Of a DNA stretch of 64,000 bases, positions 42,543 through 51,447 are shown piece by piece. Within the stretch, counting starts at the first letter, position 1; every line of letters begins with the position of its first letter. A program made the position numbers and the translations under genes. The notes below the pieces were generated by a model. It was not told the origin of the DNA. It saw nothing but the letters and a program-made list of their open reading frames with translations, and did not search any database. The stretch comes from Woeseiaceae bacterium (GTDB taxonomy: Bacteria; Pseudomonadota; Gammaproteobacteria; Steroidobacterales; Woeseiaceae), in the NCBI GenBank assembly GCA_028277185.1, contig JANQGQ010000013.1, positions 1-64,000 on the forward strand. Direction: 5' to 3'.

Positions 42543-43481
42543 ATGGCTCAGGAACGCCGCCCTCTTTATCACTACTGGCAGCCGGTGCACTGGCCGCTGT
42601 GGCTGGGCCTCGGCTGTCTGCGCCTGCTGTGCCTCTTGCCGAACCGTGCGGCGCTTGCTGCCGGCCGCGCCATGGGCCGCCTCGCGCACGCCCTCGCCGG
42701 TGAGCGGCGCCTCATCGTCCGCCGCAACCTGGAGCTGTGCTTCCCCGAACTCTCCGCCGAGGAACGCAACGCGCTTGCCCGCCGTCATTTCGAGGCGCTC
42801 GGCATGTCGCTCATCGAGATGGGCTGGGGCCGCTGGGCCAATGACGACCGGCTTCTGGCGGTCACGACGCTCAAAGGCGTCGAGCATCTGACCCGGGCGA
42901 CGGACGCCGGGCAAGGCGTCATTCTCCTGAGTGCGCACTTCACGACCCTGGAATTGTCGGGCCGCGTCCTTGCGCTCAACTCGCCACCGTTCGACGCGGT
43001 GTACCGCCGGAACCGCAGCGACTTCGTAACCGACATTCTGCGTTCCGGACGCGAGGTCTCGGCCGACGACACGATCGAAAAGCGCGACATCAAGAAAATG
43101 GTCAGGAGCCTGCGCGCCGGCCGCCCGGTCTGGTACGCACCCGATCAGAGCTACGACCGCAAGGGCGCCGAGGTCGTCGAGTTCTTCGGCATCCCGACCA
43201 TGCACACGACGGCCACGTCGACGCTGGCGCGGCTCGGGCGCGCGGTCACGCTGCCCTACTTCCCGCGGCGGCTGGCCAACGGCCGCTACGAGATCGAGAT
43301 CCTGCCGCCGCTCGACGACTTCCCGAGCGGCGACCCGGTTGCCGATACCCGACAGTACGTTGGCGCACTCGAGGCGCATATTCGCCGCTGCCCCGAGCAG
43401 TACCTGTGGATTCACCGGAAGTTCAAGAACCTCCCGGAAGCGTATCCGGACTACTATGCGGACCTCCGCGCCACCGAGTAG
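42543..43481 (+). CDS. lpxL: Lysophospholipid/lipid A acyltransferase (LpxL-like)
   Basis: A 312-residue inner membrane acyltransferase that adds a secondary acyl chain to Kdo2-lipid IVA. An N-terminal TM precedes the catalytic HX4E motif in LSAHFTTLEL, the second block VYRRNRSDFVTDILRSGR, and LRAGRPVWYAPDQSYDRKGA, all typical of LpxL/HtrB. It lies 43 bases after the aspartoacylase-like gene and starts the LPS block, convergent with kdkA. Which acyl chain it adds cannot be told from sequence. Confidence 0.92.
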   Translation: MAQERRPLYHYWQPVHWPLWLGLGCLRLLCLLPNRAALAAGRAMGRLAHALAGERRLIVRRNLELCFPELSAEERNALARRHFEALGMSLIEMGWGRWANDDRLLAVTTLKGVEHLTRATDAGQGVILLSAHFTTLELSGRVLALNSPPFDAVYRRNRSDFVTDILRSGREVSADDTIEKRDIKKMVRSLRAGRPVWYAPDQSYDRKGAEVVEFFGIPTMHTTATSTLARLGRAVTLPYFPRRLANGRYEIEILPPLDDFPSGDPVADTRQYVGALEAHIRRCPEQYLWIHRKFKNLPEAYPDYYADLRATE

Positions 43482-43503
43482 TCCGCGTACGCAGGGGCCT
43501 TAG

Positions 43504-44235
43504 TCACGAAGCCGATTTAGCAGCCGCGAAGTAGCCTTCGAGCAACGCCTCCCAATCCGATTCGACGAAGCTCAGGCCCGGATCGAGCGTCTTGATCTTC
43601 GTAAGCGACCGGTGCAGGCGTCCGAGCGTCTCCTGCTGCCAGGTGCCGGGGTTCATGAGCTTCCCCTTGTCGAAATCGAGCATCCAGAGCCGGTTCCCGG
43701 CGCCGATTTGCAGGTTGTAAGCGTTCATGTCGGCGTGAAACACGCCGTGGCTGTGGAATTCGTGGATCGCGCTGCCCAGTTCCTGCCAGAACGTTTCCCC
43801 CTGCGGCTCGGCAATGACGGCGGACAGCGGCCTGACGTCGGGCAGCCGCACCGTAATCAGGTCGGCCGTGTAGAAGGGTCCGATGCGCCGGTAGCGCGCC
43901 GCCGCCGGCCGCGGCACGCGCAGACCGAACTCGACCATCTTCTTGAGCAGGCGCCATTCCGCGAAGCAGCGCGTCGCATCCTCACCCGTGAAAACGTACA
44001 GATCGCGCACCAGCTTGCCGACTAGCCCGCCGCGCAAGTAGTGTCTCAGCACCAATTGCCTCGGCACGTTACCGACGAACATCGTGTTGCCGCGGCCAGC
44101 CGAGCGAAGCTTGCCGGCGACGGGCTCGGCGTGAGGCCAGCCGCGCGGGTTGAAGTGCTTTTCCTCGATCTGGTTGATGACCGCCCGATCGTATAGCATG
44201 GCGCCGTTGGCTGTTCTTACGACGGTTTCGGTCAA
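43504..44235 (-). CDS. kdkA: 3-deoxy-D-manno-octulosonic acid kinase
   Basis: A 243-residue Kdo kinase, which phosphorylates position 4 of the Kdo residue on lipid A. KdkA signatures are FNPRGWPHAEPVAGK, GRGNTMFV, LVLRHYLRGGLVGKLVRD, the kinase HADMNAYNLQIG and metal site LDFDKGKL. I choose a TTG at 44235, preceded by GGAAGGA and giving the usual length; the longer open frame would overlap the divergent glycosyltransferase by 78 bases. Even so only 21 bases separate the two starts, so their ribosome binding sites are in opposite strands of the same short stretch. Confidence 0.88.
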   Translation of the reverse strand: MTETVVRTANGAMLYDRAVINQIEEKHFNPRGWPHAEPVAGKLRSAGRGNTMFVGNVPRQLVLRHYLRGGLVGKLVRDLYVFTGEDATRCFAEWRLLKKMVEFGLRVPRPAAARYRRIGPFYTADLITVRLPDVRPLSAVIAEPQGETFWQELGSAIHEFHSHGVFHADMNAYNLQIGAGNRLWMLDFDKGKLMNPGTWQQETLGRLHRSLTKIKTLDPGLSFVESDWEALLEGYFAAAKSAS

Positions 44236-44256
44236 GGTTCCTTCCCCAGCCTGGAT

Positions 44257-45306
44257 ATGCAGACGCGCTCCTTCGGCCCGCCACCTAAAGACATCTGCGT
44301 CGTACGCCTGTCCGCCATCGGCGATACCTGTCACGCGCTTGCCGTCGTTCGCAACCTTCAGGACAACTGGCCGGACGCGCGCCTGACCTGGGTTATCGGC
44401 CGCGGCGAAGCCGCACTACTCGGCGACATTTCGGGCGTCGAGTTTATCATCTTCGACAAACGCGAAGGCCGCGCCGCCTATCGTCCGGTAGTCGCGGCCC
44501 TCGAAGGCAGACACTTCGACGTCGCGCTGTGCATGCACGCATCGCTGCGCGTCAACCTGCTATATCCGCGCCTGCCGACGGACCGGCGGCTCGGATTCGA
44601 CCGGGCCCGGGCGCGCGACTTTCAATGGCTTTTTACCAATGAGCGCATCCCCGCGGCCGACGGCGAGCACGCGCTGGACGCCATGCTCGGCTTCGCGCGT
44701 CACCTGGGCGCCGAACCGAGAGCGGTGCGCTGGGACATCCCGCTTCCCGACGCCGCCCGGCGCTTCGCCGAAGGGCACGCCGACGCGCGCACCGTCGTTG
44801 TGAGCCCGGTGAGCTCGCAGCGATTCAACAACTATCGCAACTGGCCCATCGACCGCTACCGCGCCGTCTGCGAACACCTCACGGGCACGCACGGCATGCA
44901 GGTTGTCGTCACGGGCGGTGGCAGCCCGGAAGAGCGACGCTACGCCGACGCGCTGTCGGAACTCCCCGGCGTCACGAGTCTCGTCGGAAAGACCGGCCTC
45001 AAGGAGCTCGTTGCGGTCCTGGAGCGGAGCGCGTTCGTCGTCTGTCCCGATTCCGGGCCGGTACACATGGCGACGGCAGTGAATACACCCGTGCTTGGGC
45101 TGTACGCCACGTCGAATCCGCAGAGGACAGGCCCGTATCGCAACCGGACCTGGACCGTCGATCGCTATCCCGACGCCGTGGCGCGTTACCTGAGCAAGTC
45201 GCCGGAAGACCTGCGCTGGGGCCAGCGCGTGCGCAACCCGGAGGCCATGGAGCTGATTACGATCGACGAAGTCAACGCCAGGGTCGATGCGCTGATGGCA
45301 CGCTAA
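44257..45306 (+). CDS. Glycosyltransferase family 9 (OpsX-type heptosyltransferase)
   Basis: A 349-residue GT9 enzyme, ADP-heptose:LPS heptosyltransferase family. N-terminal CVVRLSAIGDTCHALAVVRNL and the C-terminal donor site VCPDSGPVHMATAVNTPVLGLYATSNPQRTGPYR are conserved. It resembles the OpsX branch more than WaaC or WaaF; the acceptor is uncertain. It is divergent from kdkA, with the starts 21 bases apart. It acts on the inner leaflet during core oligosaccharide assembly. Confidence 0.88.
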   Translation: MQTRSFGPPPKDICVVRLSAIGDTCHALAVVRNLQDNWPDARLTWVIGRGEAALLGDISGVEFIIFDKREGRAAYRPVVAALEGRHFDVALCMHASLRVNLLYPRLPTDRRLGFDRARARDFQWLFTNERIPAADGEHALDAMLGFARHLGAEPRAVRWDIPLPDAARRFAEGHADARTVVVSPVSSQRFNNYRNWPIDRYRAVCEHLTGTHGMQVVVTGGGSPEERRYADALSELPGVTSLVGKTGLKELVAVLERSAFVVCPDSGPVHMATAVNTPVLGLYATSNPQRTGPYRNRTWTVDRYPDAVARYLSKSPEDLRWGQRVRNPEAMELITIDEVNARVDALMAR

Positions 45307-45582
45307 CTCACGACACTGTCGATTCGGCGATGACAGGCTACTCGTCGATGCGCACGGCCTCCCGCTCGCGCCTCCCCACCTGTCCCGGTAGCCGCAAAGC
45401 ATCGTAGGCAGCCTCGCATAGCGGGGTTGGGGGTGGTTCACCGGAATGGCTCCCCACCGCCGGTCGCTCCATGAGCGTGCGCCAGGACCGAACACCAAAA
45501 GACTCAACGCACAGGCAATGTAAAGCCAGGCTTCCGGGGAGCATTACCGGACAAGGATGCCACCGCCCGGCAGCGAACTATT
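45307..45582. other. 276-bp gap with possible DoxX-like tail remnant
   Basis: No complete gene is visible. On the minus strand, from 45534 downwards, one frame reads a short hydrophobic helix ending LLVFGPGARSWSDRRW, similar to the last helix of DoxX-family proteins; a stop lies five codons upstream, so it would be only a C-terminal relic. An 68-residue frame in another register overlaps it and is not convincing. Confidence 0.3.
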
Positions 45583-46608
45583 TCAAGACCGATTCGAGTT
45601 CGCCGCCGCGACGATGGCGGCGTGCAGCCGCTCCGGGCGGAGTTCGTTGAGACAGTTCAGGTGACCGAGCGGACAGGTCCGCTCGAAGCAGGGACTGCAG
45701 TCCAGACGCAGGTAGTGAATCGTTTTGTTCGCGGTGAGCGGCGGCGTGAAGTCGGGTGACGACGAGCCATAGATCCCGTGGACCCGGGTGCCCACTGCCG
45801 CGGCAACGTGCATGAGCCCGGAATCGTTGCTGACGACCTGCCGGGTCAGGGCGAGCAGGTCGACGGTATCCACGAGCGCGGTACGGCCGCAGAGGTTCAC
45901 GGCCCGACTGGCCGCGGCGATCTGCTCGCCGGCCGCTCCGTCTTTGTCGGAACCGAGTATCCAGACGTCATAACCGTCCGCATCCAGCAGCGCTGCGAGC
46001 GCACCGAAGTAATCGAGCGGCCAGCACTTGGCGGGACCGTACTCGGCGCCCGGCATGAACGCGACGACCGGCCGGTCGCCGTTCAGGCCGAGTTGTTCGC
46101 GCAGAGCGGCCTGGCGCCCGGGGTCGACGCGAAGCCCGGGCTCCGGCAGCTCCCCGGGCAGCGGCGTATCCGCATCGAGGCCCAGCGCCACGAAGCGTTT
46201 GACGGTTTGATCGAGCACATTCCGGTCGAAGGCTCTGACGTCGTTGATCACGACATAGCGGCTTTCGCCGCGAAAACCCGTGCGCCGCGGAATGCCCGCG
46301 AACCACGGCACCAGCGCGGCCTTGAGCGAACGCGGCAGCACGATGGCGTGATCGTAGTCCGGCAGCTGCCGCGCCAGGCGCCGACGCTTGCCGATCCCCA
46401 GCTCGCCGTGCGCGGTGTCGAGCGCGATCGCCTCGCGAACCTCCGGCATGCGCCTGACGATCGGCAGTGACCAGGCGGGAGCGAGCACGTCGACCGCCCG
46501 CCCGGGGTCCTGAGCTTTGAGCACTTTGAACAGCGACTGGGCCATCACCATGTCGCCAACCCAGGAGGGACCGACGACCAGTACCGCAGTTTCGCCGGCG
46601 CCGGACAT
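45583..46608 (-). CDS. waaF: ADP-heptose--LPS heptosyltransferase II
   Basis: A 341-residue GT9 enzyme that adds the second heptose to the LPS inner core. N-terminal VVGPSWVGDMVMAQSLFKVLK, the middle FMPGAEYGPAKCWPLDYF and the C-terminal VSNDSGLMHVAAAVGTRVHGIYGSSSPDFTPPL are WaaF hallmarks, as is the cysteine-bearing DCSPCFERTCPLGHLNC. It follows hldD by six bases on the same strand, matching the pathway: HldD makes the ADP-L-glycero-heptose that WaaF transfers. Confidence 0.96.
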   Translation of the reverse strand: MSGAGETAVLVVGPSWVGDMVMAQSLFKVLKAQDPGRAVDVLAPAWSLPIVRRMPEVREAIALDTAHGELGIGKRRRLARQLPDYDHAIVLPRSLKAALVPWFAGIPRRTGFRGESRYVVINDVRAFDRNVLDQTVKRFVALGLDADTPLPGELPEPGLRVDPGRQAALREQLGLNGDRPVVAFMPGAEYGPAKCWPLDYFGALAALLDADGYDVWILGSDKDGAAGEQIAAASRAVNLCGRTALVDTVDLLALTRQVVSNDSGLMHVAAAVGTRVHGIYGSSSPDFTPPLTANKTIHYLRLDCSPCFERTCPLGHLNCLNELRPERLHAAIVAAANSNRS

Positions 46609-46614
46609 GCCGCC

Positions 46615-47568
46615 TCAGCGGCCGTCGCTGTCGGCCAGCTCGCTCAGATAGTCCCGAACGCCGTCTTCGACCGGACGAAAGTCGATGTCGCAGCCCGACG
46701 CGCGCAGGGCCGCCAGGTCCGCCTGCGTGAAGCTCTGATAGGCGCCTTCGAGATGCTCGGGAAACGGGATGTAGCGGATCGCGCCTCTGCCGTGAAAGGC
46801 GATGACCGCTTTTGCTACGTCGTTGAAGGTCTGCGCCCGGCCTGTGCCCGTATTGAAGATGCCGGACACGCCCGGATTGTCGAGGAACCACAGGTTGACC
46901 GCGCAAACGTCGTCGACATACACGAAGTCGCGGCGCTGCTCGCCGTCGGCATAGCCGCCGGACCCCTCGAACAGACGCACCTCGCCGTCGGCCAGGAGCT
47001 GATTGTTGAAGTGGAAAGCGACGCTCGCCATGCTGCCCTTGTGCTGCTCGCGCGGCCCGTACACGTTGAAGTAGCGCAGGCCGACGACCTGGCTGCCGGG
47101 CTCCGCGGCGACGCGGCGGACGTAGCGGTCGAACTGCAGCTTCGAGTAACCGTAGACGTTCAGCGGCTTTTCGTTGTCCGGATCCTCAGTGAACGCGGTC
47201 GACGCTCCGTAGACCGCGGCCGACGATGCATAGATGAACGGCACGCGATGCTCGAGACAGCGATGCAACAGCGTCTGCGAGTAGCTGTAGTTGTTCTCCA
47301 TCATGTAGCGCCCGTTCCACTCCGTGGTCGTGGAGCAGGCGCCCTGATGCAGCACCGCGTCGAGCGAAGCGACGAAATCGTCGTCGGCCATGCGTTCGAG
47401 GAACGCGGCCTTGTCGAGGTAGTCGGCGATCGGCAGATCGCTCAGATTGACGAACTTGTGTCCGTCCTCGAGATCGTCGACGACGACTATGTCCTCGCGG
47501 CCGCGTTCGGCAAGCATCCTGACGAGGTTGCTACCGATGAAGCCGGCACCGCCGGTCACGATCAGCAC
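46615..47568 (-). CDS. hldD: ADP-L-glycero-D-manno-heptose 6-epimerase
   Basis: A 317-residue extended SDR. The NADP-binding [15 protein letters not shown], the [12 protein letters not shown] segment specific to HldD, catalytic [12 protein letters not shown] and [14 protein letters not shown] are present. It converts ADP-D-glycero- to ADP-L-glycero-D-manno-heptose, the donor for waaF next to it. It is the middle gene of a three-gene minus-strand operon with six-base gaps on both sides. Confidence 0.97.
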   Translation of the reverse strand: MLIVTGGAGFIGSNLVRMLAERGREDIVVVDDLEDGHKFVNLSDLPIADYLDKAAFLERMADDDFVASLDAVLHQGACSTTTEWNGRYMMENNYSYSQTLLHRCLEHRVPFIYASSAAVYGASTAFTEDPDNEKPLNVYGYSKLQFDRYVRRVAAEPGSQVVGLRYFNVYGPREQHKGSMASVAFHFNNQLLADGEVRLFEGSGGYADGEQRRDFVYVDDVCAVNLWFLDNPGVSGIFNTGTGRAQTFNDVAKAVIAFHGRGAIRYIPFPEHLEGAYQSFTQADLAALRASGCDIDFRPVEDGVRDYLSELADSDGR

Positions 47569-47574
47569 GCGCGC

Positions 47575-47787
47575 TCAGCCGTCGACGAGATAGTAGCTCG
47601 CGCCGCAATACGGGCACTTGGCCTCACCGGTCGCCTCGATCGGGAGATAAACCTTGGGGTGCGAGTTCCAGAGATACATGCCGGGCATCGGACAGGACAG
47701 CGGCAGATCCTTTCGCCGGACCTCGTAACGATGCTGGGCGTTTGCGGGGATCAGATCCTCATCGACCGTTCCACTCCTTGCGATCAC
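47575..47787 (-). CDS. Zinc-finger CHCC domain protein (COG4391-like)
   Basis: A 70-residue protein with a zf-CHCC pattern: a His in HRYEV, Cys in LSCPMP, the MYLWNSHPKVYLPI strand, and a terminal CPYCGASYYLV. Similar to bacterial relatives of the NDUFS6 subunit of complex I; often encoded near LPS or glnE genes. GTG start preceded by GGGGAAG. A minus-strand TATAAT-type -10 lies about 43 bases upstream. It probably binds zinc; the role is unknown. Confidence 0.88.
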   Translation of the reverse strand: MIARSGTVDEDLIPANAQHRYEVRRKDLPLSCPMPGMYLWNSHPKVYLPIEATGEAKCPYCGASYYLVDG

Positions 47788-47828
47788 GTCTTCCCCACGT
47801 CGTTTGCCAACTGCCCGAAACAGCCGCG

Positions 47829-47836
47829 GATTATAA
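47829..47836 (-). promoter_or_regulatory. Putative -10 element for the zf-CHCC-hldD-waaF operon
   Basis: The minus strand reads TTGCTTATAATCC, with a perfect TATAAT at 47830-47835, about 43 bases before the zf-CHCC start. No good -35 is 16-18 bases upstream; the TTGC before it may partly act as an extended -10. Confidence 0.45.
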
Positions 47837-47877
47837 GCAATCCGGCCGCGGCGCCTCCAGCCACGGGCCGGTCCCGC

Positions 47878-50745
47878 TCACGCGAAGTGCGCCTCCCAGA
47901 GGCGGCTGACGTCGGCTGCGGCACTCGCGATACGCCCGGCCGGCACCAGCGGCGGCTCGCCGTTGAGGCTCAGATGATGCGACTCGCGTCGATAGTCGCG
48001 ATACCGCTCCTGAAGGGCAGCCACGTCAGCGGCTGCGAGAATGCCCGCACTCCCCAGCGCATCCAGCTGGCGAATGTTGTCGGAGTGCTCGATCAGCTCG
48101 GGATGCTGGCAGGCGTGCGCAAGCACCAGATACTGGACCAGAAACTCGATATCGCCGAGTCCGCCCTTGCCATGCTTCAGATCGAAGAGCTCGTCGTTGC
48201 TGCGATCCAGCTCCCGGCGCATGCGCATACGCATGTCGAGCACGTCGTCCTTGAGCGTATCGCGGCGCACCGATTCGCGAAGGATCGTTTCCCGGATCGC
48301 GGCGAACGCTTCTCCGATTCGCGCGCTGCCGGCTACCGCGCGCGCCCTCAGGAGGGCCTGATGCTCCCAGGTCCAGGCGTTCTCCGCCTGATAGCGGGTG
48401 AACGCGTCGAGGCTGCTGACGAGGAGGCCTTTACGGCCGCTGGGCCGTAGCCGCGTATCGATTTCGTAGAGCACACCCGAGCGCGTCCGGGTCGTCAGGT
48501 AGTGAATCAGCCGACGCGCGAGACGGACGAAGAACACCGCGTTGTCCACGGGCCGCGCACCGTTCGTCTGCTGCCGGGCGCCGCGGGAGTCGTTGAGAAA
48601 TACGATGTCGAGATCGGACCCGTACGAGAGTTCGAGACCGCCGAGTTTGCCGTAGGCCACGATCCCGAAACCGGCGCTCAGGCGTTCGCCGCCTATTTCG
48701 AAGCCCGGCTCGCCGTGTTTTGCGACGAGTTCCGACCACGCCTCGGCCAGCGCATGCTCGAGCACCGCCTCGGCCAGCCACGTCAACGAGTCGCTGACCC
48801 GCATGATCGGCAGCGTATCGTTGAAATCCGCCACGGCGATCCGAAACAGCGCTGCCCGCTGAAACTGAGCCAGCGCTTCGATGCGCGCTTCCGCGTCGTC
48901 CCGGGCTTCGAGCGCCAGGCGTTCGGCGGCTGCCTCCATGAGCGCGGAACGCGTCAGACTCTCGCCGGCGACCCGGGCGTCGATCAGCTCATCGAGCAGC
49001 ACCGGGAACTGCACGAGTTCGTCGGCAATGTAGCGGCTCTGCCGACACAGGTCGACGAGCCCCTCGAGCGCACCCGGATTCTCGATCAGGAGCGCCAGGT
49101 ACGCACTGCGTCGCGCGACGCCCGTGAGAATTCTGAGAACCCGCCCGAGCGTTCGCGCCGCTTCGTCCCCGGCCAGCACGCGCTCGAGCACCAGCGGCAG
49201 CAGGCGCTCGAGCCGCTTCGTCGCGGCAGCGTCTGCTTTGCTGGCGGCGGGATCGTTCCGGAACGCCACGAGCGCTTCGGCCACGTCTGTCGCGTCGGGA
49301 GTGCGGCCGGCCAGCCAGGTCTCCCACTCGCCGCGGCCGGCGGCCGCCCGCCAGAGATCCCGCACGCCACGATCCGCCGCGCTGGCTGCCGGCGCGCCGA
49401 ACACGAGCCGATCGAACTGCTCGCGCACGATCGAGCGGGCTTGCTCCAGCCGTCCGGCAAGGGACTCCCAGTCGGGCTGGCCCATCGCCAGCGCGAGGCG
49501 CGCACGGTCGGGTTCGCTTTCGGGCAGGTCGTGCGTCTGCTGATCGCGAAGCCCCTGGACGAAGTTCTCGGCGCGTCGCAGCAGCGCGTAGCTTTCTCCG
49601 AGCGCGGCAGCTTCGGCGGCGCTCAGAGCCCGCGCCGGCGCGAGCCGGGGGAGGACTTCGAGCAGCGAGGGCGACCGCAGCTCCGGCCTTGCGCCACCGC
49701 GCAGGAGCTGCAAAGACTGGACGATGAACTCGATCTCGCGAATCCCGCCCGGGCCGAGTTTCAGATTGTTCGACAGTTCGCGGCGCTCGACCTCTTTCGC
49801 GATCATGCCGTGCATCTCGCGCAGCGATTCGAAGATGCCGTAATCGAGGTAGCGGCGGTAGACGAACGGCCGGATGAGACCGTCCATCAGCTCGCCGTGC
49901 GTTTGCCTCGGCAGGCTCGGGCCGACCGGACGCGCCTTGACGTAGGCGTAGCGTTCCCAGGTCCGGCCGTGGTTGAGCAGATAGCCTTCCAGCGCCGCGA
50001 AACTCGTCACCGGAGCTCCGCTGTCGCCGAAGGGCCGGAGGCGGGTGTCGACCCTGAACACGAAGCCGTCGGCCGTGACCTCGTCCACGAGGGCAACGAT
50101 CTGCTGCGAAAGCCGCGTGTACCAGGTCTCCGCCGAGACGCACTTCTGCCCGGCACTGGAACCGTCCGCGGAGAACAGGAATACGACGTCGACGTCCGAC
50201 GAGAAATTCAGCTCGCCGCCGCCGAGCTTGCCCATGGCCAGAACGACGAAGCGGACGGGCCGGCCGTCGCTGTCCGCGATCCCGCCGAAGCGCCGCTCCA
50301 CGCGCCGCTCGGCGTACGCGTGCGCCGCGGCGAATACCGCGTCGGCAAACCAGGACCAGTCGCCGAGCGTCGCGTCGAGGGCGGCGGAAGAGCCGAGTTC
50401 GCGCGCGAGGATCGACGTCAGGTATCGCTGCCGAAGCCGGCGAAGCTCTCGCTTGACCAGATTCACGTCGGCGTCGCCGTGCACGATATCGGCCAGCGCC
50501 GCCGCGACGCTGTCGCGATCCTGCGGTTCCAGCGGGTTCTGACCTGACTCGAGATACCAGGGCCACTGCCGGAGCAGGCTGCCGGCCGCAAACTCGCTCA
50601 CGGCGGCCAGGCGGACGAGCGCGGGCGACAGACCGCTCTTGCCGTGCCCGGTCGCAAAGCGGTCGACCCAGGCCGACGTGGGCGCCCTGAGGGTTTCCGG
50701 CAGACCGCCGAGGGCGGTCACGACGGATTTCGGCAGCGCGCTCAT
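47878..50745 (-). CDS. glnE: Bifunctional glutamine synthetase adenylyltransferase/deadenylyltransferase
   Basis: A 955-residue GlnE with two nucleotidyltransferase halves. The N-terminal half has FVVLAMGKLGGGELNFSSDVDVVFLF (deadenylylation) and EREVERRELSNNLKLGPGGIREIEF-like sequence; the C-terminal half has FGIVAYGKLGGLELSYGSDLDIVFL (adenylylation) and the terminal KHGKGGLGDIEFLVQYL. It sets glutamine synthetase activity according to nitrogen status through PII. It starts just beyond the flavodoxin-like gene on the other strand. Confidence 0.97.
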   Translation of the reverse strand: MSALPKSVVTALGGLPETLRAPTSAWVDRFATGHGKSGLSPALVRLAAVSEFAAGSLLRQWPWYLESGQNPLEPQDRDSVAAALADIVHGDADVNLVKRELRRLRQRYLTSILARELGSSAALDATLGDWSWFADAVFAAAHAYAERRVERRFGGIADSDGRPVRFVVLAMGKLGGGELNFSSDVDVVFLFSADGSSAGQKCVSAETWYTRLSQQIVALVDEVTADGFVFRVDTRLRPFGDSGAPVTSFAALEGYLLNHGRTWERYAYVKARPVGPSLPRQTHGELMDGLIRPFVYRRYLDYGIFESLREMHGMIAKEVERRELSNNLKLGPGGIREIEFIVQSLQLLRGGARPELRSPSLLEVLPRLAPARALSAAEAAALGESYALLRRAENFVQGLRDQQTHDLPESEPDRARLALAMGQPDWESLAGRLEQARSIVREQFDRLVFGAPAASAADRGVRDLWRAAAGRGEWETWLAGRTPDATDVAEALVAFRNDPAASKADAAATKRLERLLPLVLERVLAGDEAARTLGRVLRILTGVARRSAYLALLIENPGALEGLVDLCRQSRYIADELVQFPVLLDELIDARVAGESLTRSALMEAAAERLALEARDDAEARIEALAQFQRAALFRIAVADFNDTLPIMRVSDSLTWLAEAVLEHALAEAWSELVAKHGEPGFEIGGERLSAGFGIVAYGKLGGLELSYGSDLDIVFLNDSRGARQQTNGARPVDNAVFFVRLARRLIHYLTTRTRSGVLYEIDTRLRPSGRKGLLVSSLDAFTRYQAENAWTWEHQALLRARAVAGSARIGEAFAAIRETILRESVRRDTLKDDVLDMRMRMRRELDRSNDELFDLKHGKGGLGDIEFLVQYLVLAHACQHPELIEHSDNIRQLDALGSAGILAAADVAALQERYRDYRRESHHLSLNGEPPLVPAGRIASAAADVSRLWEAHFA

Positions 50746-50798
50746 GTCGCTGAGTCTACCGTTACACTAGGCGCCGTACATGGAGAGACTTGGGCACC

Positions 50799-51260
50799 AT
50801 GGCGGCAAAACTCCTGATCGTTCATCACAGCCAGTCGGGCACGACGTCGCGCATGGCCGAGCACGTCGTACGCGGCGCGAGCGACCCGGACGTCGACATC
50901 GAGCTCCGCGTGCGCGACGCGCTGGAGGCAGACGCCGGCGACCTCCTGTGGTGCGACGGTTTCATTCTCGGTACGCCCGAGAATTTCGGCTACATGAGCG
51001 GCGGTCTCAAGCTGTTTCTCGAACGGGTCTATTACCCCTGCCTCGACAAGGTGGACGCCAAGCCCTGGGCGATGTTCGTGCGCGCGGGGAACGACGGCAC
51101 CGGCGCCATCGCAAGCGTCCGGCGCATACTGACCGGCCTCAAGGTGCGTGAGGTCCAGGAACCGGTCCTGATCGCGGGCGAGTTCGACGAGTCGCGGCTC
51201 GACGACTGCGTCGAGCTGGGGATGACGATGGCAGCGGGACTCGAGGCCGGCATTTTCTAG
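50799..51260 (+). CDS. Flavodoxin-fold NAD(P)H-dependent oxidoreductase
   Basis: A 153-residue flavodoxin-like protein. The FMN phosphate loop is HHSQSGTTSRMAEHVV, then the GTPENFGYMSGGLKLFLERVYY segment that binds the isoalloxazine ring, and VRAGNDGTGAIASVRRIL. It belongs to the NADPH-dependent FMN reductase/WrbA-like group; the substrate is unknown. Start at the ATG; a TTG three codons earlier also keeps the frame. It is followed by a hydrolase remnant and convergent with the GGDEF/EAL gene. Confidence 0.88.
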   Translation: MAAKLLIVHHSQSGTTSRMAEHVVRGASDPDVDIELRVRDALEADAGDLLWCDGFILGTPENFGYMSGGLKLFLERVYYPCLDKVDAKPWAMFVRAGNDGTGAIASVRRILTGLKVREVQEPVLIAGEFDESRLDDCVELGMTMAAGLEAGIF

Positions 51261-51261
51261 A

Positions 51262-51441
51262 CGGTTCCGCGAGATCGCTCATGGACGGCATGCAGAACGA
51301 CGCCACATCGACCCGTCGGTCGCCGGCGTCGGACCGCTCGGACACTTTGGCTTCTTCCGCCCCGCTGCCGGAGCGCTCAGGGAAGAAATCGCGGCGTGGC
51401 TGCACGAGAAACGCGTGCCGGACCGCCCGCCCGGACCATAG
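51262..51441 (+). pseudogene. C-terminal remnant of an alpha/beta hydrolase
   Basis: Between the flavodoxin-like gene and the GGDEF/EAL gene, one plus-strand frame reads HIDPSVAGVGPLGHFGFFRP and then GALREEIAAWLHEKRVPDR before a TAG at 51439. The GHFGFFR block followed by a helical EI..WL tail is typical of the C-terminus of COG4757-type alpha/beta hydrolases. There is no start codon with a ribosome binding site and no catalytic elbow, so only the tail survives. Confidence 0.65.
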
Positions 51442-51447
51442 TCGGCG

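Noticed and set aside
48502-50547. 681-residue open frame antisense to glnE
   Set aside because: Shadow of the GlnE coding sequence; no domain or ribosome binding site.
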